From positions 1 to 8,853 of the forward strand of contig MIAC01000037.1 of the NCBI GenBank assembly GCA_001830475.1: a stretch of 8,853 nt of DNA. The letters are read 5' to 3'. Of the stretch, positions 1 to 6,209 are shown piece after piece (position 1 is the first letter of the stretch; each line of letters opens with the position of its first letter). Under the pieces are notes generated by a model that had not been told where the DNA came from, did not search any database, and worked only from the letters and a program-made list of their open reading frames with translations. Both the position numbers and the translations under genes were made by a program. Source of the DNA: Rhodospirillales bacterium RIFCSPLOWO2_12_FULL_67_15 (GTDB lineage Bacteria > Pseudomonadota > Alphaproteobacteria > Rhodospirillales > 2-12-FULL-67-15).

Positions 1-52
1 CCTCGCCGCCCGGAGGAGCCGGACGGCCTCGCCGCCCGGAGGAGCCGGACGG
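1..52. repeat. 26-bp tandem repeat, two perfect copies, at the window edge
   Basis: Positions 1-26 and 27-52 are identical, and 53 onward departs. The array may continue left of the window. It lies in the 3' part of the NYN gene. Because 26 is not a multiple of three, each copy is read in a new frame: on the minus strand the first copy gives roughly RPAPPGGEA and the next VRLLRAAR. The third frame (PSGSSGRR) also has no stop. GC is very high, and each unit holds a weak ccgg/ccgg hairpin. Confidence 0.9.
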
Positions 53-579
53 GCGGCACGGGCGATGTGCGGCTGGAGATCCTGCAACTCGAGGAACGTA
101 TCGGCCTGGCGGCGCAATTCGTCGGCGACCATGGGCGGCTGCGAGCGGATGGTGCTGACCACCGTGACGCGCACGCCCTTGCGCTGAACCGCTTCGACCA
201 GCCGGCGGAAATCGCCGTCGCCGGAGAACAGGACCACGTGGTCGAGGTGCTGGGCCATCTCCATGACGTCGATGGCGAGCTCCACGTCCATGTTGCCCTT
301 TATCTTGCGCCGGCCTTGGGCATCGGTGAATTCCTTGGTCGGCTTGGTGACCATGGTGTAGCCGTTGTAATCCAGCCAATCCACCAGGGGACGGATCGGG
401 GAATACTCCTGGTCCTCCACCAACGCGGTATAGTAGAAGGCGCGGACGAGATTGCCCTTGCCCGCGAAGTATTCGAGCAGCTTCCGGTAGTCGATGTCGA
501 AGCCGAGGCCGCGCGCCGCCGCATAGAGATTGGAGCCGTCGATGAAAAGAGCGATTTTTTCCTGCGGATAGAAGATCAT
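1..579 (-). CDS. NYN domain protein (LabA/DUF88-like), C-terminus cut by window edge
   Basis: Putative metal-dependent nuclease of the NYN (PIN-like) superfamily; substrate unknown, RNA is the usual inference for the family. The minus-strand reading from ATG at 579-577 stays open for 193 codons to the window edge, so the stop is not seen. Visible motifs are LFIDGSNLY (11-19, acidic D14), GNMDVELAIDVM (95-106, D98 and D104) and LFSGDGDF (117-124, D121 and D123), the spaced aspartates of the NYN active site. The fold should end near residue 170; after HIARAA (171-176) the chain enters a low-complexity Pro/Gly/Arg tail encoded by the 26-bp repeat. An AAGGG at 594-590 lies 10 nt before the ATG, a rather long spacing. 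It is transcribed divergently from folK. The family call is firm; no specific function can be given. Confidence 0.85.
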   Translation of the reverse strand, partial: MIFYPQEKIALFIDGSNLYAAARGLGFDIDYRKLLEYFAGKGNLVRAFYYTALVEDQEYSPIRPLVDWLDYNGYTMVTKPTKEFTDAQGRRKIKGNMDVELAIDVMEMAQHLDHVVLFSGDGDFRRLVEAVQRKGVRVTVVSTIRSQPPMVADELRRQADTFLELQDLQPHIARAARPAPPGGEAVRLLRAAR

Positions 580-751
580 GGTTTCAAATCCCTTGGGTTC
601 AATGGATGCGTGCTATCGGAAGCCCCGCAAGTCCGACCCGCGCGGGGAATCCGCCCTTATCTTCTTTGGGCGCCTTCAGCTTGGAGGGTTCCGGGCCCGA
701 TGGCAAGGGCCGGATACGGGCCGAAACACCAACGATTAAAGGGACAATCGG
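580..751. other. Divergent spacer between the NYN gene and folK
   Basis: This 172-bp stretch must hold the 5' ends of two divergent genes. I found no convincing -35/-10 pair on either strand. The clear signal is the folK ribosome binding site AAAGGGA at 738-744. A ccccgc/gcgggg inverted repeat (623-628 and 642-647, 13-nt loop) is present but unremarkable in such GC-rich DNA. No small ORF stands out. Confidence 0.5.
738..744 (+). promoter_or_regulatory. Ribosome binding site that fixes the folK TTG start
   Basis: AAAGGGA lies 7 nt before TTG at 752-754. It supports the non-ATG start, which keeps the conserved N-terminal GIGAN strand intact. Confidence 0.65.
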
Positions 752-1318
752 TTGATCCTGATCGGCATCGGCGCCAACATTCCGTCCGTTTTCGGCACAC
801 CGCGCGCCACCTGCGGCGCCGCGCTTGCCGCGCTCGGCCGGGCGGGCGTGAAAGTTTCCGCTTGTTCGTCGTGGTGGCGCTCGGCACCGATGCCGGCCTC
901 CGACCAACCGTGGTTCGTCAACGCGGTCGCAGGCGTGGAAACCGACCTCGGACCCGCCAAGATTCTCGCCCTTCTGCTCAGGATCGAGCGGGCCTTCGGG
1001 CGCACGCGCACCGTCGCCAACGCCGACCGCACGCTCGATCTCGACCTTCTCGATTATCGCGGCCAAGTGTCGAACGGCGCCGATGGCCCGAGCCTGCCCC
1101 ATCCCCGGATGGCCGGGCGGGCATTCGTCATCCTGCCGCTATTGGAAATCGCGCCGCACTGGCGCCATCCGGTGAGCGGCCTTTCGGCGGAACGGCTGGC
1201 CGGGTCGCTCCCTCCCGGTCAGGCGGTCTTGCGCATGCCTCCCGCTCAAGGTCTTTTTGGAACCGAATGGGAGCAGGAAAGCCCGCTCCCGGAATTGGCC
1301 GACGAACGGTCTGGTTAA
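752..1318 (+). CDS. folK: 2-amino-4-hydroxy-6-hydroxymethyldihydropteridine pyrophosphokinase (HPPK)
   Basis: Cytoplasmic enzyme that transfers pyrophosphate from ATP to 6-hydroxymethyl-7,8-dihydropterin in tetrahydrofolate synthesis. HPPK landmarks run in order: GIGANI near the N-terminus (5-10), SSWWRSAP (39-46), QPWFVNAV (52-59), then RIERAFGRTR (77-86) and the signature DRTLDLDLLDY (92-102) with metal-binding D96 and D98, followed by LPHPRMAGRAFVILPLLEIAP (split: LPHPRM 115-120, then AFVILPLLEIAP 124-135). The start is TTG: no in-frame ATG fits, the GIGAN strand begins at residue 5, and AAAGGGA (738-744) sits 7 nt upstream. At 188 residues it is longer than E. coli FolK (about 159); the extra lies in a C-terminal tail after residue 155 with no recognised motif. 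It is separated from rpoZ by 161 bp and a promoter, so it is probably not the lead gene of the rpoZ unit. Confidence 0.93.
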   Translation: MILIGIGANIPSVFGTPRATCGAALAALGRAGVKVSACSSWWRSAPMPASDQPWFVNAVAGVETDLGPAKILALLLRIERAFGRTRTVANADRTLDLDLLDYRGQVSNGADGPSLPHPRMAGRAFVILPLLEIAPHWRHPVSGLSAERLAGSLPPGQAVLRMPPAQGLFGTEWEQESPLPELADERSG

Positions 1319-1370
1319 CCGATCCGCGCTGATTTTCCGCGCCGATTGGCCCGGGATAAGCGCATTTGTC

Positions 1371-1399
1371 TTGCCACCTATGAGCGGTGCCCATATATA
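1371..1399 (+). promoter_or_regulatory. Candidate sigma70-type promoter for rpoZ-rsh
   Basis: TTGCCA at 1371-1376 matches TTGACA in five of six positions. It is followed after exactly 17 bp by TATATA at 1394-1399; an overlapping TATAGT at 1396-1401 would give 19-bp spacing. The segment sits in the 161-bp folK-rpoZ gap and is AT-richer than its surroundings. Transcription would start near 1406, giving a leader of about 74 nt before the rpoZ ATG. This is inferred from sequence alone; alphaproteobacterial promoters often deviate from the E. coli consensus. Confidence 0.6.
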
Positions 1400-1479
1400 G
1401 TTTCAATGCATCGGGCCTTGGTTGCGGGATGTCCAGCCGAAGCCTTATATTCGTATTTGGATTCAAGGAGTTGTGAACA

Positions 1480-1956
1480 ATGGCTCGCGTGACGGTCGAG
1501 GATTGCATCCTCAAGGTTCCGAACCGCTTCGATCTGGTGATGATCGCCGCCCAGCGCGCCCGCGGCATTTCTTCGGGCGCCGCGCTGACGGTGGAACGGG
1601 ACAACGACAAGAACCCGGTGGTGGCGCTGCGCGAGATCGCGGAAGCGACCGTGAACACGGGAGACATCGAGGAGTCTTTGATCCGCAGCCTGCAGAAGAA
1701 CGTCGAGAGCGACGAGCCGGCGGTCGAGGAGACCGTGGACATGGCCGCCATGCAGCAAGAGATGACCCTACAGATGGCCCAGGCCTCTCAGACGGCCGCC
1801 GTGATCGAAATGGGCGAGGACGCCGACCTCGACGAAGGCGAAATCGACGCGGGCGAGATGGGTGCCGAAGAACCTCTTACCGGCGCCGCCAGTGTCGCGA
1901 ACGAGGGCGCGGCCGACGCAGCAGGCGTTGTGGGCGCGGAGGAGGCCGAGGAGTAA
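1480..1956 (+). CDS. rpoZ: DNA-directed RNA polymerase omega subunit, with a long acidic tail
   Basis: Small RNA polymerase subunit that helps fold and hold beta-prime. The N-terminus [10 protein letters not shown] (1-10) and [16 protein letters not shown] (15-30) are classic omega, followed by [11 protein letters not shown] (45-55). Residues 2-4 (ARV) are those shown in E. coli to contribute to ppGpp site 1 at the beta-prime/omega interface. AAGGAG (1465-1470) lies 9 nt before the ATG. At 158 residues it is longer than E. coli omega (91) and than the alphaproteobacterial forms I recall (about 115-135). The excess is a tail from E76 to the end with about 24 Asp/Glu in 83 residues and no Lys or Arg, ending GAEEAEE. 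The gene lies 69 nt upstream of rsh and probably shares its transcript. Confidence 0.95.
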   Translation: MARVTVEDCILKVPNRFDLVMIAAQRARGISSGAALTVERDNDKNPVVALREIAEATVNTGDIEESLIRSLQKNVESDEPAVEETVDMAAMQQEMTLQMAQASQTAAVIEMGEDADLDEGEIDAGEMGAEEPLTGAASVANEGAADAAGVVGAEEAEE

Positions 1957-1962
1957 TCCTCG
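1947..1962 (+). other. Small GNRA-type hairpin enclosing the rpoZ stop codon
   Basis: CGAGGA (1947-1952) pairs perfectly with TCCTCG (1957-1962) around the loop GTAA, a GNRA tetraloop in RNA. The loop contains the TAA stop of rpoZ. Six base pairs in GC-rich coding DNA can arise by chance, and no U-tract follows, so it is not called a terminator. Confidence 0.3.
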
Positions 1963-2025
1963 CGTCCACTCCGGCAGCCTGCGCGCGGGCCGACCGGACA
2001 GGAGGCGCTCCCGGTAAGGCAGCCA

Positions 2026-4176
2026 ATGATTCGTCAGTTCGAGCTGGTCGAGAAGGTCAAGGCCTACGACCCGAACGCGGACGAAGACATTCTCAACCGC
2101 GCCTATGTCTACGCCATGAAGGCCCACGGCGCGCAAGTGCGGGCTTCGGGCCAATCGTACTTTTCCCACCCGCTCGAAGTCGCGGGCATTCTCACCGGCT
2201 ACAAGCTGGATACGGCCTCGATCGTCACGGCGCTGCTGCACGACGTGGTCGAGGACACCACCGTCGGTCTCGACGAGGTGCGCGACCACTTCGGCGCCGA
2301 AGTGGCTAAGCTCGTCGACGGCGTCACCAAGCTCACTCGCATCGAGTTCCAATCCGACCAAACCAAGCAGGCGGAAAACTTTCGCAAGCTGGTGCTGGCC
2401 ATGTCGGAGGACATCCGCGTGCTGCTGGTCAAGCTCGCCGACCGGTTGCACAACATGCGCACGCTCCGCCACATCCAGGATCCCGAGAAGCGCCGCCGCA
2501 TCGCCCATGAGACCATGGACATCTACGCCCCGCTCGCGGAACGGATCGGCATGGAACGGGTCAAGAGCGAGCTCGAAGACCTCGCCTTCGCCGAGCTCAA
2601 TCCGGACGGGCATGGCAGCATCGTCGCCCGGCTCAAATTCCTGCGCGAGCGCGGCGGCGACATCCCCCAGCGGATCATGGAACATCTCGATCGGACGCTG
2701 CAAGACTCCGGCATCAAGGCCGAGCTGTCGGGGCGGGAAAAAACGCCGCACTCCATTTGGCGCAAAATGCAGCAGAAAAACATCGCCTTCGAGCAGCTTT
2801 CCGACATCATGGCTTTTCGCGTGGTGGTGGATACGGTCGAGACCTGCTACCGCGCCCTCGGCGCCGTGCACGGCGCCTATCGGGTCGTGCCGGGTCGTTT
2901 CAAGGACTATATCTCGACGCCCAAGCCCAACGGCTATCGCTCGCTGCATACCGGCGTCTTCGGCCCGGAACAGCAGCGCATCGAAATCCAGATTCGCACC
3001 CGCGAGATGCACGACATCGACGAACACGGTGTCGCCGCGCATTGGATCTACAAGCAAAGCGCCGACCGCCGCGACGGCCGGCAGTACCGCTGGCTGCGCG
3101 AGCTGCTCGATATCCTCGAAAACGCCGCCGGTCCCGAGGAATTCCTGGAACACACCAAGCTGGAGATGTTCCGGGACCAGGTCTTCTGCTTCACCCCGCG
3201 CGGCGACCTGATTACTCTCCCTTTGGGGGCGACGCCGGTGGATTTCGCTTACGCCGTGCACTCGGATATCGGCAACACCTGCGTCGGCGCCAAGATCAAC
3301 GGCCGGATGATGCCGCTGCGCACCGAGCTAACCAACGGCGACCAGGTCGAAATCGTCACGTCCAAGGCGCAGACGCCGTCACCGACCTGGGAACGCTTCG
3401 TCGTCACCGGCAAGGCGCGCGCCGGCATTCGCCGCTTCATCCGCCTGCAGGAGCGCAATCAATATCTCCAGCTTGGCCGCTCGATTCTTGCGCGCGCGTT
3501 CAAGGAGGAGGGTTATGAATACGCCGACAAGGCGCTCGCCGGCGTGCTCAAGACCTTCAACGCCGTCGGCGTCGAGGACCTGATCGCCGCCGTCGGCGCC
3601 GGCCACCATACGCACCGCGAGGTCGTCGAGGCGGTCTTTCCCGCCTCGAAGCGCAAGCGCGGCGGCTGGGCCAAGGTCGTTTCGCTCGCCAAGGCCCGGA
3701 CCCGCAAGGCCGACAAGAGTCCGCCGCCGGTCCCGATCCGCGGCCTGATCCCCGGCATGGCGATGCACTTCGCCGGCTGCTGCCATCCGCTGCCCGGCGA
3801 CCGCATCGTCGGGATCGTCACCACCGGCAAGGGCGTGACCATTCACACCATCGACTGCGAGCAGCTCGAATCCGTCGCCGACGAGCCCGGCCGATGGCTG
3901 GATGTCTCCTGGGAGACCGACAGCACCGACACGAACGTCCACGTCGGCCGTGTCACGCTGACCGTGATGAACGTGCCGGGCAGCCTTGGCGATCTTTCGA
4001 CCGTCATCGCCAAGAACGAAGGCAACATCTCGAATCTCAAGATCGTCAACCGCTCGACGGATTTTTTCGACATGTTGATCGACATCGAGGTCAAGGACCT
4101 CAAGCATCTCACCGACATCATCGCGGCGCTCAGGGCGACCCCGGCGATCAACTCGATCGAGCGGGCGCGAGGCTGA
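2026..4176 (+). CDS. rsh: Bifunctional (p)ppGpp synthetase/hydrolase (Rsh, RelA/SpoT family)
   Basis: Long RSH enzyme that makes (p)ppGpp from ATP and GTP/GDP and hydrolyses it in the stringent response. Domains in order over 716 residues: HD hydrolase (about 25-180) with its metal-site residues intact (H48 in SHPLE, H72-D73 with E76-D77 in LHDVVEDT, D139 in LADRLHNM); synthetase (about 235-345) with SIWRKM (243-248), [11 protein letters not shown] (259-269), [17 protein letters not shown] (294-310) and EIQIRT (320-325); TGS (about 384-446); the conserved-cysteine region with [16 protein letters not shown] (581-596) and C611; and a C-terminal ACT domain (about 643-714). The RFKD at 291-294 is the RXKD type of bifunctional enzymes, not the EXDD of monofunctional RelA. 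TAAGG at 2015-2019 precedes the ATG by 6 nt. All catalytic residues I can check are present, so both activities are expected. Confidence 0.96.
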   Translation: MIRQFELVEKVKAYDPNADEDILNRAYVYAMKAHGAQVRASGQSYFSHPLEVAGILTGYKLDTASIVTALLHDVVEDTTVGLDEVRDHFGAEVAKLVDGVTKLTRIEFQSDQTKQAENFRKLVLAMSEDIRVLLVKLADRLHNMRTLRHIQDPEKRRRIAHETMDIYAPLAERIGMERVKSELEDLAFAELNPDGHGSIVARLKFLRERGGDIPQRIMEHLDRTLQDSGIKAELSGREKTPHSIWRKMQQKNIAFEQLSDIMAFRVVVDTVETCYRALGAVHGAYRVVPGRFKDYISTPKPNGYRSLHTGVFGPEQQRIEIQIRTREMHDIDEHGVAAHWIYKQSADRRDGRQYRWLRELLDILENAAGPEEFLEHTKLEMFRDQVFCFTPRGDLITLPLGATPVDFAYAVHSDIGNTCVGAKINGRMMPLRTELTNGDQVEIVTSKAQTPSPTWERFVVTGKARAGIRRFIRLQERNQYLQLGRSILARAFKEEGYEYADKALAGVLKTFNAVGVEDLIAAVGAGHHTHREVVEAVFPASKRKRGGWAKVVSLAKARTRKADKSPPPVPIRGLIPGMAMHFAGCCHPLPGDRIVGIVTTGKGVTIHTIDCEQLESVADEPGRWLDVSWETDSTDTNVHVGRVTLTVMNVPGSLGDLSTVIAKNEGNISNLKIVNRSTDFFDMLIDIEVKDLKHLTDIIAALRATPAINSIERARG

Positions 4177-4183
4177 CGGCGCG

Positions 4184-4966
4184 ATGCGGCCGCTTCGCCT
4201 GGGCGTCAACATCGACCATGTGGCCACGCTCCGCAACGCCCGCGGCCATGCCCACCCCGATCCTTTGCGCGCGGCGCAACTCGCGCTTGCCGCCGGCGCC
4301 GACGGCATCACCGCGCACCTGCGCGAAGACCGACGGCACATCGTCGACGACGACATTTTCCGTCTGGCGGAGATGCTGGCGGCGCGACGGAAACCCCTCA
4401 ATCTTGAAATGGCGGCGACCGAGGAAATGCACGCGATCGCGCTTCGAATCCGCCCGCACGCAGCCTGCATCGTTCCCGAGCGGCGCGAAGAACGCACCAC
4501 CGAGGGCGGTCTCGACGTCGCCGGTCAACGCGGCCACCTTGCGCCGTTTGTCCGCGCGCTTACGAAGGCCGGCATCCGCGTCTCGCTCTTCATCGAGCCC
4601 GAATCGCGCCAGTTGGACGCCGCCAAAGCCGTCGGCGCGCCGGTGGTGGAATTGCACACTGGCGCCTACTGCGAAGCGAAAGGCCGCGCGCGCGCGCGCG
4701 CGCTGAACCGCCTCGTCCGCGCCGCCCGGTACGCCGAAAAAATCGGACTCGAATGCCACGCCGGCCACGGACTCGATTTCGCCAATGTCGGCGCGGTCGC
4801 GGCCATTCCGGCCATCGTCGAGCTCAATATCGGCCATTTCCTGGTGGGCGAAGCGGTGTTCACCGGGATCGAGTCTTCGATCCGGCGCATGCGCGCCTTG
4901 ATGGACGAAGCCCGGGCCGGCGCTGCGGCCAAACCCTCCGCCGGCCGGAAGCGGAAATCCCGATGA
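4184..4966 (+). CDS. pdxJ: Pyridoxine 5'-phosphate synthase
   Basis: Cytoplasmic TIM-barrel enzyme that condenses 3-amino-2-oxopropyl phosphate with 1-deoxy-D-xylulose 5-phosphate to pyridoxine 5'-phosphate, the ring-closing step of the DXP-dependent vitamin B6 route. Signatures: [16 protein letters not shown] (6-21), [16 protein letters not shown] (38-53, H45), [10 protein letters not shown] (73-82, E75), [20 protein letters not shown] (97-116), SLFIEPE (134-140), VELHTGAY (155-162), [12 protein letters not shown] (191-202, H195) and [16 protein letters not shown] (213-228). It matches E. coli PdxJ almost throughout, with 260 residues against 243; the extra is a basic C-terminal tail ending GRKRKSR. 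It starts 7 nt after the rsh stop and overlaps acpS by 4 bp, so it looks co-transcribed with both. A (CG)9 tract encodes GRARARA at 167-173. Confidence 0.96.
   Translation: MRPLRLGVNIDHVATLRNARGHAHPDPLRAAQLALAAGADGITAHLREDRRHIVDDDIFRLAEMLAARRKPLNLEMAATEEMHAIALRIRPHAACIVPERREERTTEGGLDVAGQRGHLAPFVRALTKAGIRVSLFIEPESRQLDAAKAVGAPVVELHTGAYCEAKGRARARALNRLVRAARYAEKIGLECHAGHGLDFANVGAVAAIPAIVELNIGHFLVGEAVFTGIESSIRRMRALMDEARAGAAAKPSAGRKRKSR
4685..4703. repeat. Alternating CG dinucleotide tract inside pdxJ
   Basis: Nineteen uninterrupted alternating C/G bases, (CG)9C, encode the Arg/Ala alternation at residues 168-172 of PdxJ. Alternating CG is the best Z-DNA former and a possible slippage site. The reading frame is intact here. 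Confidence 0.85.
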
Positions 4967-5358
4967 TCCTCGGCGTCGGCACCGATCTCTGCGACATCCG
5001 GCGGATCGAACGGGCGCTGCAAAGATTCGGCAACCGCTTCATCGCCCGTTGCTTTACCGAGGAAGAGCGCGCGAGCGCCGAGGCCCGTTCACACCCGGCC
5101 GCGCGCTACGCCATGTTTTACGCCGCCAAGGAGGCGTGCGCGAAGGCGCTCGGCACCGGGTTCCGCCAGGGCGTGTTCTGGCGGGACATCCGGCTTTTCA
5201 GTCTTCCGTCCGGTCAGCCGATGATCCGTCTCGAAGGAGGGGCGCACGACCGGCTCAACGCGCTCGCTCCGCCGGGGGGCGCGATGCGTATCGACGTGTC
5301 GATGACCGACGAATATCCGCTGGCGCAGGCGGTCGTCGTCATCTCCGCCATGCCTTGA
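4963..5358 (+). CDS. acpS: Holo-[acyl-carrier-protein] synthase
   Basis: Moves 4'-phosphopantetheine from coenzyme A to a serine of apo-ACP, switching on fatty acid synthesis. At 131 residues it is near E. coli AcpS (126). Key motifs are [15 protein letters not shown] (2-16) with magnesium ligand D8, [19 protein letters not shown] (48-66) with E57 next to K56, FWRDI (72-76), and the C-terminal strand pattern [18 protein letters not shown] (111-128). The start is the ATG at 4963, which overlaps the pdxJ stop as ATGA, suggesting translational coupling; there is no strong separate Shine-Dalgarno, only GGAA-like purines. The 61-nt gap to lepB carries a strong hairpin. Confidence 0.94.
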   Translation: MILGVGTDLCDIRRIERALQRFGNRFIARCFTEEERASAEARSHPAARYAMFYAAKEACAKALGTGFRQGVFWRDIRLFSLPSGQPMIRLEGGAHDRLNALAPPGGAMRIDVSMTDEYPLAQAVVVISAMP

Positions 5359-5370
5359 CAGAGCCGGCGG

Positions 5371-5408
5371 ACGCTGGCTTGATCGGGCCCCGCCCGATCA
5401 ACCGGCGT
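5371..5408 (+). promoter_or_regulatory. Strong RNA hairpin in the acpS-lepB spacer, just upstream of lepB
   Basis: TTGATCGGG (5379-5387) and CCCGATCAA (5393-5401) are perfect complements around the loop CCCCG. The stem continues outward: ACGCTGG (5371-5377) pairs with CCGGCGT (5402-5408), one T/G position being a wobble in RNA, with C5378 bulged. That is 16 bp in all, ending 11 nt before the lepB ATG. No U-tract follows, so a simple intrinsic terminator is unlikely. It could modulate lepB translation, be an mRNA processing or stabilising element, or at the DNA level be an operator. Confidence 0.6.
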
Positions 5409-5411
5409 ACT
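5375..5411. repeat. Intergenic repeat candidate, copy A (acpS-lepB spacer)
   Basis: Contains TGGCTTGATC (5375-5384) and CCGGCGTACT (5402-5411), followed by CGAATG at 5418-5423. The same words occur in the same order in the era-aapP spacer (7892-7930), with the palindrome core missing there. The two 10-mers largely coincide with the arms of the hairpin at 5371-5408. Confidence 0.35.
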
Positions 5412-5419
5412 GTACCCGA

Positions 5420-6190
5420 ATGTTTGGTCCTCTTTTCAAAGCCCCCGCTATGCCCCGTCCCAAGGCCGCCAGCGGTTTTGCCGAAACCGTCAAGACCGTC
5501 GTTTATGCGGTCGTCATCGCGTTGGTGATTCGAACCTTTTTGTTCGAGCCCTTCAATATTCCCTCGGGCTCGATGATCCCGACTCTGCTCGTCGGCGACT
5601 ACCTGTTCGTCTCCAAGTATTCCTACGGCTACAGCCGCTACTCGCTGCCGTTCGGAATGCCGCTGATCCCGGGCCCGGGGCGGGCGTGGTTCAGCAACCC
5701 CGAGCGCGGCGACGTCGCCGTCTTCAAGCTGCCCGCCGACAACCGCACCGATTACATCAAACGGATCGTCGGACTTCCCGGCGATACGATCCAACTCCGG
5801 GAGAGCGTGCTCTATGTCAACGGCGAGCCGATCCGGCGCCAGCGGGTGGAGGATGCCGTCTACACCGAAAACGGCGTCGTCCGCCGTGCGGTGCGCTACC
5901 GCGAGACCTTGCCGGACGGATGTTCCTATCACGTGATCGAGCAGACAGAACGCGCGTCCCAAGACACCACGCCCTTGTTCACGATTCCGCCCGGCCATTA
6001 TTTCGCCATGGGCGATAACCGCGATCGCTCCCGCGACAGCCGTTTTCTCGACGAAGTCGGTATGATCCCGGTGGAGAATCTCGTCGGCCGCGCCGAGCTC
6101 ATTTTCTTTTCCGTGGACGGATCGGCGTGGAAGATGTGGGAGTGGTTTTCGACGCTTCGCGGATCGCGCATGTTCACGGGCATCCGCTGA
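5420..6190 (+). CDS. lepB: Signal peptidase I
   Basis: Membrane-anchored serine protease that removes signal peptides from secreted proteins at the periplasmic face of the inner membrane. After a short cytoplasmic N-terminus there is one membrane segment (about 22-40, TVKTVVYAVVIALVIRTFLF), then box B with the nucleophile S51 (IPSGSMIPTLLVGDYLFV), box C/D with RGDVAVFKLP (96-105), the general base K114 in DYIKRIVGLPGD (111-122), and box E GDNRDRSRDSRFLDEVG (198-214). The 256-residue length with a single anchor is usual for alphaproteobacteria; E. coli LepB (324) has two. Neither ATG 5420 nor the in-frame ATG at 5450 has a clear Shine-Dalgarno; 5420 is the longer choice, and residues 1-10 are not diagnostic. 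The gene runs straight into rnc. Confidence 0.94.
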   Translation: MFGPLFKAPAMPRPKAASGFAETVKTVVYAVVIALVIRTFLFEPFNIPSGSMIPTLLVGDYLFVSKYSYGYSRYSLPFGMPLIPGPGRAWFSNPERGDVAVFKLPADNRTDYIKRIVGLPGDTIQLRESVLYVNGEPIRRQRVEDAVYTENGVVRRAVRYRETLPDGCSYHVIEQTERASQDTTPLFTIPPGHYFAMGDNRDRSRDSRFLDEVGMIPVENLVGRAELIFFSVDGSAWKMWEWFSTLRGSRMFTGIR

Positions 6191-6209
6191 AATCAGTCAT
6201 GTGGAGCGT

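Noticed and set aside
1..52. CRISPR array
   Set aside because: The two copies are directly adjacent with no spacer, so this is a plain tandem repeat.
623..647. Inverted repeat ccccgc/gcgggg in the divergent spacer as an operator
   Set aside because: Six G/C pairs with a 13-nt loop are expected by chance at this base composition.
1268..1290. Inverted repeat GGGAGC/GCTCCC near the end of folK
   Set aside because: Only 6 bp, inside coding sequence, no T-run after it, and not at the stop codon.
67..1332. 421-codon plus-strand open frame
   Set aside because: It runs antisense to the NYN gene and then out of frame through folK. Its translation resembles no family and is Arg/His-rich, as expected for a shadow of high-GC genes.
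1957..2025. Terminator between rpoZ and rsh
   Set aside because: Several short TCCGG/CCGGA-type pairings exist, but none makes a long stem with a T-run; co-transcription is more likely.
1768..3261. 497-codon minus-strand open frame opposite rpoZ and rsh
   Set aside because: It is an antisense shadow of the rsh codons (its codon third positions fall opposite those of rsh). No domain is recognisable and no ribosome binding site was noted.
3379..4500. 373-codon minus-strand open frame opposite rsh and pdxJ
   Set aside because: It crosses two well-supported genes in antisense, with low-complexity Arg/Ser/Ala composition; a shadow.
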